DNA of 64,000 nucleotides from an uncultured Pelagibacteraceae bacterium (GTDB taxonomy: Bacteria > Pseudomonadota > Alphaproteobacteria > Pelagibacterales > Pelagibacteraceae), in the NCBI GenBank assembly GCA_902635545.1, contig CACPOL010000006.1, positions 1 to 64,000 on the forward strand. Reading direction: 5' to 3'. Each line of letters begins with the position of its first letter. The first letter of the stretch is position 1. Below, piece by piece: positions 33,851 to 43,047 of this stretch. The position numbers were made by a program, and so were the translations under genes. Under the pieces are notes generated by a model. It was not told the origin of the DNA. It made no database searches and saw only the letters and a list, made by a program, of their open reading frames with translations.

Positions 33851-34395
33851 TGTTTGGTGAATTTTTAAGTATCATTGCAAGATCACTGAGATTGGATAAA
33901 TCTCTATATAAAGATAATAAAAACTTTGGGGAAGCTGCAATTTATTTTGCTGGATTAATAATGATTTTAGATGGTCTCGCTGGTGCAGTTGCAGCTAATA
34001 CTGTTATAAAAACTGCAATCGCAATGTCAGGTATAACTGCAATTTTTACTTGGTTTATCTGGGCATTATTTATTTTTGTTGTAGGAGTAAAACTTTTTCC
34101 AGATAAAGAAACGAAAGTTCCTTTTAAGAAAATTTTAATTGGAGTTGGTTATGCTCATTCCCCTGGTATTTTAAGATTTTTTGCTATTACCCCTGATTTA
34201 ATGATACCTATAATTTTTTTGACTCAGTTCTGGATATTCGCAGGTCTTATTATTTCTACTAAACAAATTTTAAATTTAAAGTCTAATTTTAAATCTTTTG
34301 GGATCGTATTTTTATCATTTTTAATAATAGCGTTTTTGTCTATTTCATTTGTAATGAGTAGAATTGATGCTTTGCCAATAAGTGCTATAAGTTAA
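33850..34395 (+). CDS. Yip1-family integral membrane protein
   Basis: The 181-residue protein has an N-terminal amphipathic stretch (FGEFLSIIARSLRLDKSLY), then about five hydrophobic segments, with LFPDKETKVPFKKILIGVGYAHSPGILRF between the second and third. This layout matches the Yip1 domain family of bacteria, whose function is not established. It begins on the stop codon of the 34-residue membrane protein gene. It is convergent with, and overlaps by 4 bases, the zinc-ribbon microprotein gene. Confidence 0.72.
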   Translation: MFGEFLSIIARSLRLDKSLYKDNKNFGEAAIYFAGLIMILDGLAGAVAANTVIKTAIAMSGITAIFTWFIWALFIFVVGVKLFPDKETKVPFKKILIGVGYAHSPGILRFFAITPDLMIPIIFLTQFWIFAGLIISTKQILNLKSNFKSFGIVFLSFLIIAFLSISFVMSRIDALPISAIS

Positions 34396-34544
34396 ACTGG
34401 GAATATCGTTTTAGATATCTTACAAGAATTGCAGATCTTAAAGCCTATCAAAATTAAATTTTGGCTTACACTCTCATCCTCATTCTTGCACTCTTCACAA
34501 ATATTTCTATTTTTTAAATCTTCGTCATTATTTGTTGATTTCAT
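34392..34544 (-). CDS. 50-residue zinc-ribbon-like protein overlapping prfB (unlisted)
   Basis: This is too short for the track. ATG at 34542-34544 lies inside the last codons of prfB in another frame, and the TAA is at 34392-34394. The 50-residue product contains two CxxC pairs, ICEECKNED near residue 15 and ICNSCKISK near residue 38, the spacing expected of a zinc ribbon. The 17-bp overlap with prfB suggests coupling to release factor 2 translation. Both cysteine pairs being intact in a random frame would be unlikely, but no homologue is known to me. Confidence 0.55.
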   Translation of the reverse strand: MKSTNNDEDLKNRNICEECKNEDESVSQNLILIGFKICNSCKISKTIFPV

Positions 34545-35626
34545 ATAAAGAACTTTCTAAAAATTCATCTATTTCACCGTTTAAAATCTTATCAGGATTA
34601 GTGCTCTCAAAATTTGTTCGATTATCTTTTACTAGTCTATATGGATGAAGCACATATGATCTAATTTGGTGACCCCATCCAATTTCTGACTTTTCACTTT
34701 CCAAATTTTTATTTTCTTTATCTCTTTTTTTGATCTCAAAATCATAAAGTCTTGCTTTAAGAATTTTAAGACATGTCTCTTTATTTTTATGTTGAGATCT
34801 TTCATTTTGGCACTGAACAACTATTTTTGTAGGAATATGGGTTACCCTTACAGCGCTATCAGTGGTATTAACATGCTGACCACCTGCTCCGCTTGATCTA
34901 TATGTATCAATTCTCAAATCTTTATCTAAAATCTCTACATCTATATTTTCATCAATAACTGGAAAAACCCAAACACTTGCAAAACTTGTGTGCCTTCTAG
35001 CACCTGAGTCAAAAGGTGAAATTCTTACTAATCTATGAATACCAGACTCAGTTTTTAACCATCCAAAAGCATATTCACCATCAATTTTAATTGTAGAGGA
35101 TTTTATACCAGCCTCATCTCCTTTATGTTCACTTATCAATTGAGATTTAAAGTTTTTATTTGATGTCCATTTTAAATACATTCTTCTCAACATTTCTGCC
35201 CAATCTTGACTTTCTGTACCTCCAGCTCCTGCATGAATTTCTATATAACAACTCAAACTATCATGCTCATTTGATAAAAAACATTTAACCTCATTTTTTT
35301 TTACAAAATTTTTTAGATTTTTTATACTTTGTAAAGTTTCGTCAATAACTAATTCATTCTTTTCTTCAATAGCTATTTGGTTTAATTCTTCCAAATCATT
35401 CAAAGATTTTTTAGTTTTTTCATAAGAATTAATTAAATCGTCATATAATTTCTTTTCTTTAATTATTTTTTGAGATTTAATTTTATCTTGCCAAAAATCT
35501 GCTTCTAGAATTGTCTTATTGTAATTTTCTAAAATCTTATAAATCTTATTTTTTTCAAAGATACTCCTGTATTCTTTGATTAATTTTTTTGATTTCAACT
35601 TTTATATTTAAAAATTCATTTTCCAT
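34528..35626 (-). CDS. prfB: Peptide chain release factor 2, with programmed +1 frameshift
   Basis: RF2 releases peptides at UAA and UGA. The track ORF begins at an internal TTG; the real start is ATG at 35624-35626, overlapping the mrcA stop (TAATG). The first 23 codons (MENEFLNIKVEIKKINQRIQ then EYL) end at CTT TGA (TGA at 35555-35557), preceded by AGGAG, the classic autoregulatory site. Shifting +1 gives ...EYL-EKNKIYK and a 365-residue protein. The GGQ loop is SSGAGGQHVNTTDSA and the stop-reading tripeptide is SPF in RISPFDSG, diagnostic of RF2. Confidence 0.95.
35555..35568 (-). promoter_or_regulatory. RF2 programmed +1 frameshift site
   Basis: On the minus strand the site reads AGGAGTATCTTTGA: an internal Shine-Dalgarno AGGAG (35564-35568), a short spacer, the slippery CTT codon and an in-frame TGA (35555-35557). 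This matches the E. coli prfB arrangement. Low RF2 slows termination at the TGA and promotes the shift, so RF2 controls its own level. Confidence 0.93.
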
Positions 35627-37965
35627 TAATAAAACTTTAATATATTATTTTGTCTTAATCTATTGGTAATATTTAATTTGAATTCATTTTGATTTTCCAA
35701 ATCATTCATTTTGTAAGCTTCGATAATTGTTTTTGTTGAGGCAAATTGGGCTTTTTGACCTGTAATTGGGTCTATAACCATCATTTTAATATTGTCAGCA
35801 ACTTTAAATGGCCTTGCATCTTTTTTCTTTATCGCATTTTTGATAAAATCTTTAAAGATGGGAAGTGCTGTCTTTGCTCCTGTTTCAAATTTTCCTAAAG
35901 GTTTTGGATTATCTGAACCAACATAAACACCGACAACAATATTTGAAGTAAACCCAACAAACCAAGTATCTGTATTTTTGTTAGTGGTTCCTGTTTTGCC
36001 AGCTATATCCAATTTTAAATCTTTTAATTTTTTTCCAGTACCTCTCTGAACGACTCCCTCTAAAATTGAAGTCATTTGATAAGCAGTTTGAGGAGAGAAT
36101 ATTTGTTTAAAATTATCTTGAATTTTTGGATAATTATTTCCCATGTAAGATATTTGATCACAATTAATACATTTTCTTTTTTCATTATTAAAGATTGTAT
36201 TACCTTCACTATCCTGGATCCTGTCAATCATTATTGGTTTTACTAATTTTCCACCATTAACAAAAGAGGAATATGCTGAAGTTAATTTTAACAATGTTGT
36301 TTCGGCGGACCCAAGTGAAATTGACATCAATTCATTAGGATTATCATAAATCCCCAATCTTTTTGAAAATTTTACAATTTTTTCTAACCCCAAATTTTGA
36401 GCTATTCTAACAGTCATCAAGTTTCTAGATTTTTCCAATCCCATTCTTAAAGTTGAAGGACCATAAAATTTTTTTCCATAATTTTCAGGTTTCCACATCT
36501 TTAAATCTGAACCTTGATCTAAAACCAACGGTGCATCTAATATTAATGTCGATGGAGTATAATTATTTTCAAGAGCTAAAGCATAAACAAATGGTTTAAA
36601 TGCTGACCCTGGCTGCCTTAATGCTTGTGTTACCCGATTAAATTCACTTTTTTTGAAACTAAAACCACCACTTAATGCCAAAACTCTTCCTGTAAATGGA
36701 TCCATTACAACTATTCCCCCATTAACTTTGGGTAATTGTTTTAAACTAAAATTTTTATCCTTAATTTTCTCCACATATATTATGTCTCCAGTTTTAAATA
36801 ATTCATCGAATTCTTTTTTTGTCCATGAAATATCTTGATACTCAATTGTTCCCTTTTCCTGGTTTTCAGTTTCAATTTCTACTGAAAATTTATTAATTTT
36901 TTTTATTATTGCTAGATTCCAATTAATTGATTTTTCTAATCTATATTTTTTTAATTCTTTAGCCCAATCACTTGAAATCTTTTTATTTTCTATTGCTCCT
37001 CTCCAGCCCTTTCTTTTATCATAATTTAATAATCCTTTTCTTAACGACTCTGTTGCGATTTTTTGTAATTTTAAATTAATTGGTGTGTTGATATTTAAAC
37101 CTTGTTTATAAACTTTATCATAACTAAATCTTTCAATTACGTCTTTTCTAATATCCTCTACAAAGTATTGTGCGTCTTCAAGATAAATTTTTTTTCTTTT
37201 TTTTAGAAAAATATCTTCGTCACTTAATTTTTTAAAGTCATTCTCTTTAATGTAGCCATTATCTAATAAATTTTTTAAAACCAAATTTCTTCTAAATTTA
37301 GCTAATTCCTTATTTTTGTAAGGATTGTATCTACTTGGAGCTTTCGGCAATGCTGCTAACAGCGCTGATTCATTGTAATTAAGTTCATTAATTGGTTTAT
37401 CAAAATATTCTAAGCTTGCAGCAGCAACACCATAAGTTCCTTGTCCTAAATAAATTTGATTTAAATAGAGCTCTAAAATTCTCTCTTTTGAGAGTGCTCT
37501 TTCAATTCTAAAAGCAAGAATTGCCTCCTTTAATTTTCGATTAAAACTTATTTCATTTGATAATAAGAAATTTTTAGCTACTTGTTGTGTAATTGTTGAC
37601 GCTCCCTCTAGTCTTTTTGATGAGATAATATTTGATACGTTATTTATTATTGCTCTCAAAACACCTTTTGCATCAACCCCAGGGTGAGAAAAAAAATTTT
37701 TATCCTCAGCGGATAAGAATGCATTTATTACTCTCTTAGGAATTGATTTATAAGGCACAAATATCCTTTTTTCAGTGGAAAAATCATCTACTAATTGACC
37801 ATCACCAGAATAAACTTTACTTGAAACTGGAGGTTTATAGCTCTTTAAAAATTTATAGTCCGGTAAATTGTTGGAAAATGCCCATAAAATAGAAAATACC
37901 AATATAGATATCAATAAAAAAGAGCTTAAGAAAAATAATAAAAATTTTTTTAAAATTTTGTTCAT
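35626..37965 (-). CDS. mrcA: Penicillin-binding protein 1A (bifunctional)
   Basis: This enzyme polymerises and cross-links peptidoglycan at the inner membrane. The 779 residues start with a membrane anchor (about 8-30), then a GT51 glycosyltransferase domain (FLSAEDKNFFSHPGVD, EGASTITQQVAKNFLLS, LELYLNQIYLGQGTYGVAAA) and a transpeptidase domain with the SxxK Ser in PGSAFKPF, SRN in KSRNLM and KTGT in IAGKTGTTNKNTDTW. An insertion with CINCDQ is present. Its stop overlaps the prfB start. The amidase gene amiC that often lies between rne and mrcA in alphaproteobacteria is absent. Confidence 0.96.
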   Translation of the reverse strand: MNKILKKFLLFFLSSFLLISILVFSILWAFSNNLPDYKFLKSYKPPVSSKVYSGDGQLVDDFSTEKRIFVPYKSIPKRVINAFLSAEDKNFFSHPGVDAKGVLRAIINNVSNIISSKRLEGASTITQQVAKNFLLSNEISFNRKLKEAILAFRIERALSKERILELYLNQIYLGQGTYGVAAASLEYFDKPINELNYNESALLAALPKAPSRYNPYKNKELAKFRRNLVLKNLLDNGYIKENDFKKLSDEDIFLKKRKKIYLEDAQYFVEDIRKDVIERFSYDKVYKQGLNINTPINLKLQKIATESLRKGLLNYDKRKGWRGAIENKKISSDWAKELKKYRLEKSINWNLAIIKKINKFSVEIETENQEKGTIEYQDISWTKKEFDELFKTGDIIYVEKIKDKNFSLKQLPKVNGGIVVMDPFTGRVLALSGGFSFKKSEFNRVTQALRQPGSAFKPFVYALALENNYTPSTLILDAPLVLDQGSDLKMWKPENYGKKFYGPSTLRMGLEKSRNLMTVRIAQNLGLEKIVKFSKRLGIYDNPNELMSISLGSAETTLLKLTSAYSSFVNGGKLVKPIMIDRIQDSEGNTIFNNEKRKCINCDQISYMGNNYPKIQDNFKQIFSPQTAYQMTSILEGVVQRGTGKKLKDLKLDIAGKTGTTNKNTDTWFVGFTSNIVVGVYVGSDNPKPLGKFETGAKTALPIFKDFIKNAIKKKDARPFKVADNIKMMVIDPITGQKAQFASTKTIIEAYKMNDLENQNEFKLNITNRLRQNNILKFY

Positions 37966-38060
37966 TTTTATTTAATTATATATACGAATTTGTTAAAGAT
38001 AAGGCACCAATAAATATACAAAATTTTAAAAATTAAAATGAAACAATTAAATAAAATTAT

Positions 38061-39839
38061 ATGGAAAAAAATTTATATATTGATGCTTCGCATCCAAATG
38101 AAACCAGAGTTGTGCTTAAATCAGGCGAAAATATTGAAGACTACGAATACGAAGGCCTAAATAACAACTTAATAAAAAACAACATCTATCTAGGAAAAGT
38201 AAGTAGAATTGAACCTTCTCTTCAGGCGGCTTTCATAGATTTTGGTCGAGAGAGACATGGATTTTTGTCATTTAATGATATTCAGTCAGATTATTATCAA
38301 ATACCTCAAAGCGATTTAGCTCGAATAAAAGAGGAAGAGGAAAAAGCGAGAGAAGCTCTTTCCAAAGAAAGTGCTGAGGAAGAGGAAAAAAATCTTAACG
38401 CTGGAAATTTAGAAATTAACGATCCAGTAGAAAAAAAACAAGAGGACGATAACCAATCTGAAGAGAAAGATTTAACAAAAAAAATTGATATAAAGTTCAA
38501 ACCAAAAAGATATAAAATCCAAGAGGTAATAAAACCTAACCAAGTTATTCTCGTTCAAGTATTAAAAGATGAGAGGGGGCAAAAAGGAGCTGCTTTAAGT
38601 ACTTTTATATCAATTGCTGGAAAATACATTGTTCTAATGCCTAACACTCCAAAAGGTGGGGGCATTTCTAGAAAAATTTTTAATCCTGCCGACAGAAAGA
38701 AAATAAGAAGCATCTTAAATGAGATAATAATTCCTAAAGAGATGGGATTAATTGTGAGGACAGCAGGATCAAATAAAACGAAAAATGAAATAGACCATGA
38801 TCTAAAAACTTTAATCAAAACATGGAATGGAATTAAAGATAATGCATTAGACTCAATAGCTCCTGCTTTAATACATCAAGAAAGTGAAATAATTAAAAGA
38901 ACTCTCAGAGATATGTATGATGAGGATACAAAAAATATAATTGTTGAAGGAAATGAAGGTTATAAAAAGGCTCAGTCTTTTATGAAAATGATGATGCCTT
39001 CTCATGTAAAAAAAATCAAAAAATACAGAGATAAAATTCCACTATTCTATAAAGAAAATATAGAACAAAAATTAAATCAAATTTTTGAAACAGAAATTAA
39101 GTTAAGCTCTGGTGGTTATTTAGTAATAAATCCAACTGAGGCTCTCGTTTCAATAGATATTAACTCAGGCAGTTCCATTAAACAAAAAAATGTAGAAAAT
39201 ACAGCACTAGATACAAATCTTGAAGCCGCTGAAGAGATTGCAAGACAAATTAAAATTAGAGATTTATCTGGTTTAATAATAATTGATTTTATCGATATGT
39301 TGAGTTTTGGTAATAGGCGATTGGTGGAAAGAAAACTAAAAGAAAAATGTAGATCTGACAGAGCTAGAATTCAAATAGGAAGAATAAGTAATTTTGGTTT
39401 ATTAGAAATGTCTAGACAGCGCCTGAGAGAAAGTGCAGTAAAATGGAAAGTAGCTTTAACCGATGAATCATTTGCCCAAAAAGTTTTAAAATTAGTCGAG
39501 ATTAAAGCTATTTCTAATAAAACAAAATTTGTAGAGTTGAGAATTTGTCAAAAAATTTCAGATTTTATTAAAAAAAATTTTGTAGATAATCTTAAATATT
39601 TTGAGAAAAAAAATAAAATTAAAATTGATGTAGTTACAGATAATAATTTAATAATTCCTGAATATATAATCAATTTTCAAAATAAATCTAAAAAAATTAT
39701 TGAAGTAGTAGAACACTTAGAATCTTTAAAAAATCCAGAGGATCAAAAGAAAGAAAAAAAATTTATTGATATCAGGAAAACTAAAACTTTTAAAAAAAAG
39801 AAATTTTACAAAAAAAAATTTTACAAAAAAGTAGTTTAA
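38061..39839 (+). CDS. rne: Ribonuclease E/G family endoribonuclease, short form
   Basis: RNase E cleaves single-stranded RNA in mRNA decay and rRNA/tRNA maturation. The 592 residues hold the N-terminal S1 domain ([21 protein letters not shown]) interrupted by an acidic insertion (about 85-145, rich in E and D), then the catalytic region with both magnesium Asp positions in [10 protein letters not shown] and IIIDFIDML, and [10 protein letters not shown]. After that point the family normally has the CPxCxG zinc link; here no Cys pair appears. The long C-terminal degradosome scaffold is also missing; a basic [12 protein letters not shown] tail ends the protein. RNase G is the alternative name. 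Confidence 0.9.
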   Translation: MEKNLYIDASHPNETRVVLKSGENIEDYEYEGLNNNLIKNNIYLGKVSRIEPSLQAAFIDFGRERHGFLSFNDIQSDYYQIPQSDLARIKEEEEKAREALSKESAEEEEKNLNAGNLEINDPVEKKQEDDNQSEEKDLTKKIDIKFKPKRYKIQEVIKPNQVILVQVLKDERGQKGAALSTFISIAGKYIVLMPNTPKGGGISRKIFNPADRKKIRSILNEIIIPKEMGLIVRTAGSNKTKNEIDHDLKTLIKTWNGIKDNALDSIAPALIHQESEIIKRTLRDMYDEDTKNIIVEGNEGYKKAQSFMKMMMPSHVKKIKKYRDKIPLFYKENIEQKLNQIFETEIKLSSGGYLVINPTEALVSIDINSGSSIKQKNVENTALDTNLEAAEEIARQIKIRDLSGLIIIDFIDMLSFGNRRLVERKLKEKCRSDRARIQIGRISNFGLLEMSRQRLRESAVKWKVALTDESFAQKVLKLVEIKAISNKTKFVELRICQKISDFIKKNFVDNLKYFEKKNKIKIDVVTDNNLIIPEYIINFQNKSKKIIEVVEHLESLKNPEDQKKEKKFIDIRKTKTFKKKKFYKKKFYKKVV

Positions 39840-40612
39840 ATTATTCCTTTTATTGGAGATGAAGGATTTCCAAGTAAAGTCTTTTTAATTCTACCAGCTA
39901 AAAAAGATTGTCTACCAGCAATTACTCCATTTTTAAATGCTAAAGCCATTTCAAATGGTTTTTTAGCTTTAGCTATTGCAGTATTAACTAAAACACCATC
40001 GCAACCTAATTCCATTGCAATAGCTGCATCTGATGCAGTTCCTAATCCAGCATCAATTATCAAAGGTAACTTTGTTTGATTTCTGATTATATTTATATTA
40101 ATCTTATTTTGTATTCCCAAACCAGAACCGATTGGTGCTGCCAATGGCATAATAGCACAAGCTCCAACATCCTCCAATCTTTTAGCCATCAGAGGATCAT
40201 CATTACAATAAACCATTACATTAAAACCCTCTTTGCTTAATACTTCAGTTGATTTGATAGTTTCAATCATATCTGGAAATAAATTTTTTTTATCACCTAA
40301 AACTTCTAATTTGACTAATTTCCATCCTCCTATTTCTCTAGCTAATCTCAAAGTTCTAAGAGCTTCAGTAGAATTAAAACATCCAGCAGTATTAGGAAGA
40401 TATGTAATTTTTTTTGGATCAATATAATCCATTAATAAAGGTTTTTTTTTATCTGAAATATTTACTCTTCTTACTGCTACGGTTACAATTTCAGCACCAG
40501 AAAGTTCAATAGCCCTAGCACATTCAGTCATACTTTTGTATTTACCAGTACCCACTATTAATCTGGAATTAAATTTTTTTTCAGCTACTATTAATTGATC
40601 TCTTTTTTTCAA
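39836..40612 (-). CDS. thiG: Thiazole synthase
   Basis: ThiG builds the thiazole ring of thiamine from DXP, dehydroglycine and ThiS thiocarboxylate. I place the start at TTG 40610-40612 ([14 protein letters not shown], 258 residues), because GGAGGT lies 7 bases upstream; the track start at 40627 falls inside thiS. Motifs: [10 protein letters not shown], the Schiff-base Lys region [41 protein letters not shown] and GVLVNTAIA. The stop overlaps the convergent rne stop by 4 bases. SAR11 are known to need an external pyrimidine precursor but to make the thiazole part. Confidence 0.93.
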   Translation of the reverse strand: MKKRDQLIVAEKKFNSRLIVGTGKYKSMTECARAIELSGAEIVTVAVRRVNISDKKKPLLMDYIDPKKITYLPNTAGCFNSTEALRTLRLAREIGGWKLVKLEVLGDKKNLFPDMIETIKSTEVLSKEGFNVMVYCNDDPLMAKRLEDVGACAIMPLAAPIGSGLGIQNKININIIRNQTKLPLIIDAGLGTASDAAIAMELGCDGVLVNTAIAKAKKPFEMALAFKNGVIAGRQSFLAGRIKKTLLGNPSSPIKGII

Positions 40613-40613
40613 T

Positions 40614-40832
40614 TTAACCACCTCCAATAAAATGAACTATCTCGATTTGATCATTTTTTTTCAATATAATTTTTTTCAATTTATTTTTATCTATAATTTC
40701 TCTATTTAGTTCGATTGCTACTTTTTTTAAGGGAATTTTCAATTTTTTTAAATATACAGACATAGTTAAATTATCATCTATTGTTGATATTTTACCATTT
40801 ACTTTAATTTTTATTTTTTTTATTTTTTTCAT
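40614..40832 (-). CDS. thiS: Sulfur carrier protein ThiS
   Basis: The track ORF (to 40940) overruns aroQ; the real start is the ATG at 40830-40832 ([14 protein letters not shown]), giving 72 residues. The ubiquitin-like fold ends in the required Gly-Gly tail (VHFIGGG), which is adenylated and thiolated to donate sulfur to ThiG. The GGA GGT codons of that tail also make the Shine-Dalgarno sequence for thiG. It is divergent from aroQ with only 16 bases between the two start codons. Confidence 0.9.
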   Translation of the reverse strand: MKKIKKIKIKVNGKISTIDDNLTMSVYLKKLKIPLKKVAIELNREIIDKNKLKKIILKKNDQIEIVHFIGGG

Positions 40833-40848
40833 ACTATATAAGTGCTGA

Positions 40849-41295
40849 ATGAGTAACAAAATTATAATTATTAATGGTCCTAATCTTAATCTATTAGGTG
40901 AAAGAGAACAATCACAATATGGCTCAATCACATTTGACAAATTAAAAAAAAATTGTTTATCTAAAGCAAAAGAATTAGATATAGATCTTGAATTTATTCA
41001 ATCAAATATTGAGGGCGAAATAGTGGATCATATTCAAGAGGCAAGAAATAAGTTTGACGGAATGATTATAAATGCAGCTGGTTTTACTCATACATCCGTG
41101 GCTATAAGAGATGCTCTAAGTCTTTTTAAAAAACCAATTATTGAAATTCATATATCTAATATTTATAAAAGAGAGAAATTTAGACAAAAATCTTTAATTA
41201 GTGACATTGCTACTGGTGGTATTTTTGGATTAGGAGATAATGGATATATTTTAGCCATAATTTCAATGCAAAAGATCTTAAAAAATGAAAATTAA
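40849..41295 (+). CDS. aroQ: 3-dehydroquinate dehydratase, type II
   Basis: AroQ dehydrates 3-dehydroquinate in the shikimate pathway. The 148-residue length and motifs are type II: IINGPNLNLLGEREQSQYG with the catalytic Tyr/Arg loop, ESNIEGEIVDHIQEA (here QSNIEGEIVDHIQEA), MIINAAGFTHTSVAIRDAL and IEIHISNIYKREKFR with the catalytic His. It overlaps accB by 11 bases; the aroQ-accB-accC order is common in alphaproteobacteria. Together with the class II DAHP synthase at 1157-2542 it represents aromatic amino acid synthesis in the window. Confidence 0.95.
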   Translation: MSNKIIIINGPNLNLLGEREQSQYGSITFDKLKKNCLSKAKELDIDLEFIQSNIEGEIVDHIQEARNKFDGMIINAAGFTHTSVAIRDALSLFKKPIIEIHISNIYKREKFRQKSLISDIATGGIFGLGDNGYILAIISMQKILKNEN

Positions 41296-41710
41296 TAAAA
41301 ATATAATAAAAGAATTAACAGATTACCTAAACGAATTCAATTTAACTGAGATTGAATATACAGAAAAAGATACTAAGATAAAAGTTTCTAAATCAATTTC
41401 AACAACTCTAAGTAATCCATCCAATCAATCATCATCAGTTATTAAAACTAAAAATGAAATTAAAAATTCAACTGCTGGAATTGAAATAAAATCTCCTATC
41501 ATTGGTACTGCTTATCTTGCACCTGAACCAGGCGCAAAAAAATTTGTTGACTTAGGAAAGAAAATAAAAAAAGGCGATACGATAATGATTGTCGAAGCAA
41601 TGAAAACAATGAATCATGTTCCTTCAACTGCTGATGGTATAGTAAAAGAAATTTGTGTCGAAGATGGTCAACCGGTCGAGTTTGGCCAAACTCTTATAAT
41701 TATAAGTTAA
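41285..41710 (+). CDS. accB: Biotin carboxyl carrier protein of acetyl-CoA carboxylase
   Basis: The 141-residue carrier has an N-terminal helical part, a Ser/Asn-rich linker (about 38-62) and a C-terminal biotinyl domain. The biotin attachment Lys is residue 107 in VEAMKTMN; SPIIGTAYLAPEPGAKKFV precedes it. It carries CO2 between AccC and the carboxyltransferase for malonyl-CoA and fatty acid synthesis. The stop overlaps the accC ATG (TAATG). Confidence 0.96.
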   Translation: MKINKNIIKELTDYLNEFNLTEIEYTEKDTKIKVSKSISTTLSNPSNQSSSVIKTKNEIKNSTAGIEIKSPIIGTAYLAPEPGAKKFVDLGKKIKKGDTIMIVEAMKTMNHVPSTADGIVKEICVEDGQPVEFGQTLIIIS

Positions 41711-43047
41711 TGTTTAAAAAAATTTTAATTGCTAATCGTGGAGAAATTGCTGTAAGAATTATTAGAGCATGTAAAGAATGGGGCATTGAAACTGTTGCTG
41801 TGCATTCAGATGTTGATAGAGAAAGTATGCATGTAAGACTTGCAGATGAAAGTGTTTGCATAGGATCTCATCAACCATCAAATAGTTATTTAAATATACC
41901 GGCTTTAATGTCTGCTATTGAATTGACTAAAGCAGAAGCTATCCATCCTGGCTATGGATTTTTATCTGAAAATTTTAATTTTGCAAAAATCTTGGAAGAA
42001 AATAAAATTAAATTTATAGGTCCATCTTCAGAATTAATAAAAAAAATGGGAGATAAAATTCAAGCAAAAAAAATCGCCAAAGAGCATGGATTACCAGTAA
42101 TTGAGGGATCAGATGGAGGAGTTAGAAATATTGAGGAAGCAAAAATTCTTTGTAAAAAAATAGGTTTTCCGATTTTGATAAAAGCCTCTGGTGGAGGTGG
42201 AGGAAAAGGAATGAAAATTGTGAATAAAGAAGAAGACTTTGAAAATTCTTTCCTTACAGCAAAGTCTGAGGCAAAAAAATATTTTGGAAATGACGAAGTA
42301 TATATTGAAAAATTTTTTCAAAATCCCAGACATATAGAGGTGCAAGTATTGTCTGGAAAAAATAGAACTGTTCATCTTCACGAAAGAGATTGCTCTGTTC
42401 AAAGAAGGCACCAAAAATTAATAGAGGAAACTCCAAGCCCAGTTCTTAGTGATGAAATAAGAAAAGATCTTTTTGAAAAAACCGTGAATATGGTAAGTAA
42501 AATTAAATATGAGGGAGCTGGTACAGTAGAATTTATTTATCAAGATGGAAAATTTTATTTTTTAGAGATGAATACACGCGTTCAAGTGGAACATCCAGTT
42601 ACAGAAATGGTTACGGGCATAGACATTATTAAAGAACAAATTTGGATAGCCTTTACAGGAGAAACGGCACTCAAACAAAGTGATATAAATCCTAGAGGTC
42701 ATGCAATTGAGTGTAGAATTAATGCAGAAGATCCAAGCAAAAATTTTCAACCTTCTCCAGGAACAATTGGTATGTGTCATCAACCCTCTGGTTTTCGTAC
42801 AAGGGTAGATGGATCAATTTTCCAAGGTTATAAGGTTACGCCTTATTATGATAGTATGATTTGTAAGGTAATAACTCAGGGGAGGAATAGAAAGGAAGCA
42901 ATTCAAAGAATGAATCGTTCCTTAGATGAGTTCGTAATTGATGGTATAATTACAACAATCCCTCTTCATAAAAAATTATTAAGTCATGAAAAATTTATTA
43001 AATCAGATTTCAATGTTAGCTGGTTAGATAATGAAAAAATAATCTAA
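41710..43047 (+). CDS. accC: Biotin carboxylase subunit of acetyl-CoA carboxylase
   Basis: I start at ATG 41710 (MFKKILIANRGEIAVRI), 19 codons inside the track ORF, because it matches the family N-terminus and overlaps the accB stop. The 445 residues show the ATP-grasp fold: HPGYGFLSEN, the glycine-rich loop KASGGGGGKGMK, VLSGKNRTVHLHERDCSVQRRHQK, and FLEMNTRVQVEHPVTEMVTGID. It carboxylates biotin on AccB. Its stop overlaps that of the convergent DUF2155 gene. The aat gene that often follows accC is missing. Confidence 0.96.
   Translation: MFKKILIANRGEIAVRIIRACKEWGIETVAVHSDVDRESMHVRLADESVCIGSHQPSNSYLNIPALMSAIELTKAEAIHPGYGFLSENFNFAKILEENKIKFIGPSSELIKKMGDKIQAKKIAKEHGLPVIEGSDGGVRNIEEAKILCKKIGFPILIKASGGGGGKGMKIVNKEEDFENSFLTAKSEAKKYFGNDEVYIEKFFQNPRHIEVQVLSGKNRTVHLHERDCSVQRRHQKLIEETPSPVLSDEIRKDLFEKTVNMVSKIKYEGAGTVEFIYQDGKFYFLEMNTRVQVEHPVTEMVTGIDIIKEQIWIAFTGETALKQSDINPRGHAIECRINAEDPSKNFQPSPGTIGMCHQPSGFRTRVDGSIFQGYKVTPYYDSMICKVITQGRNRKEAIQRMNRSLDEFVIDGIITTIPLHKKLLSHEKFIKSDFNVSWLDNEKII

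Noticed and set aside
34632-34820. 62-residue minus-strand ORF inside prfB and similar overlapping frames throughout
   Set aside because: These are alternative frames of clearly conserved genes, with biased composition and no independent start or context.
40833-40940. TPP riboswitch upstream of thiS
   Set aside because: Only 16 bases separate thiS from aroQ, and no THI-box sequence is visible in the adjoining aroQ coding DNA.
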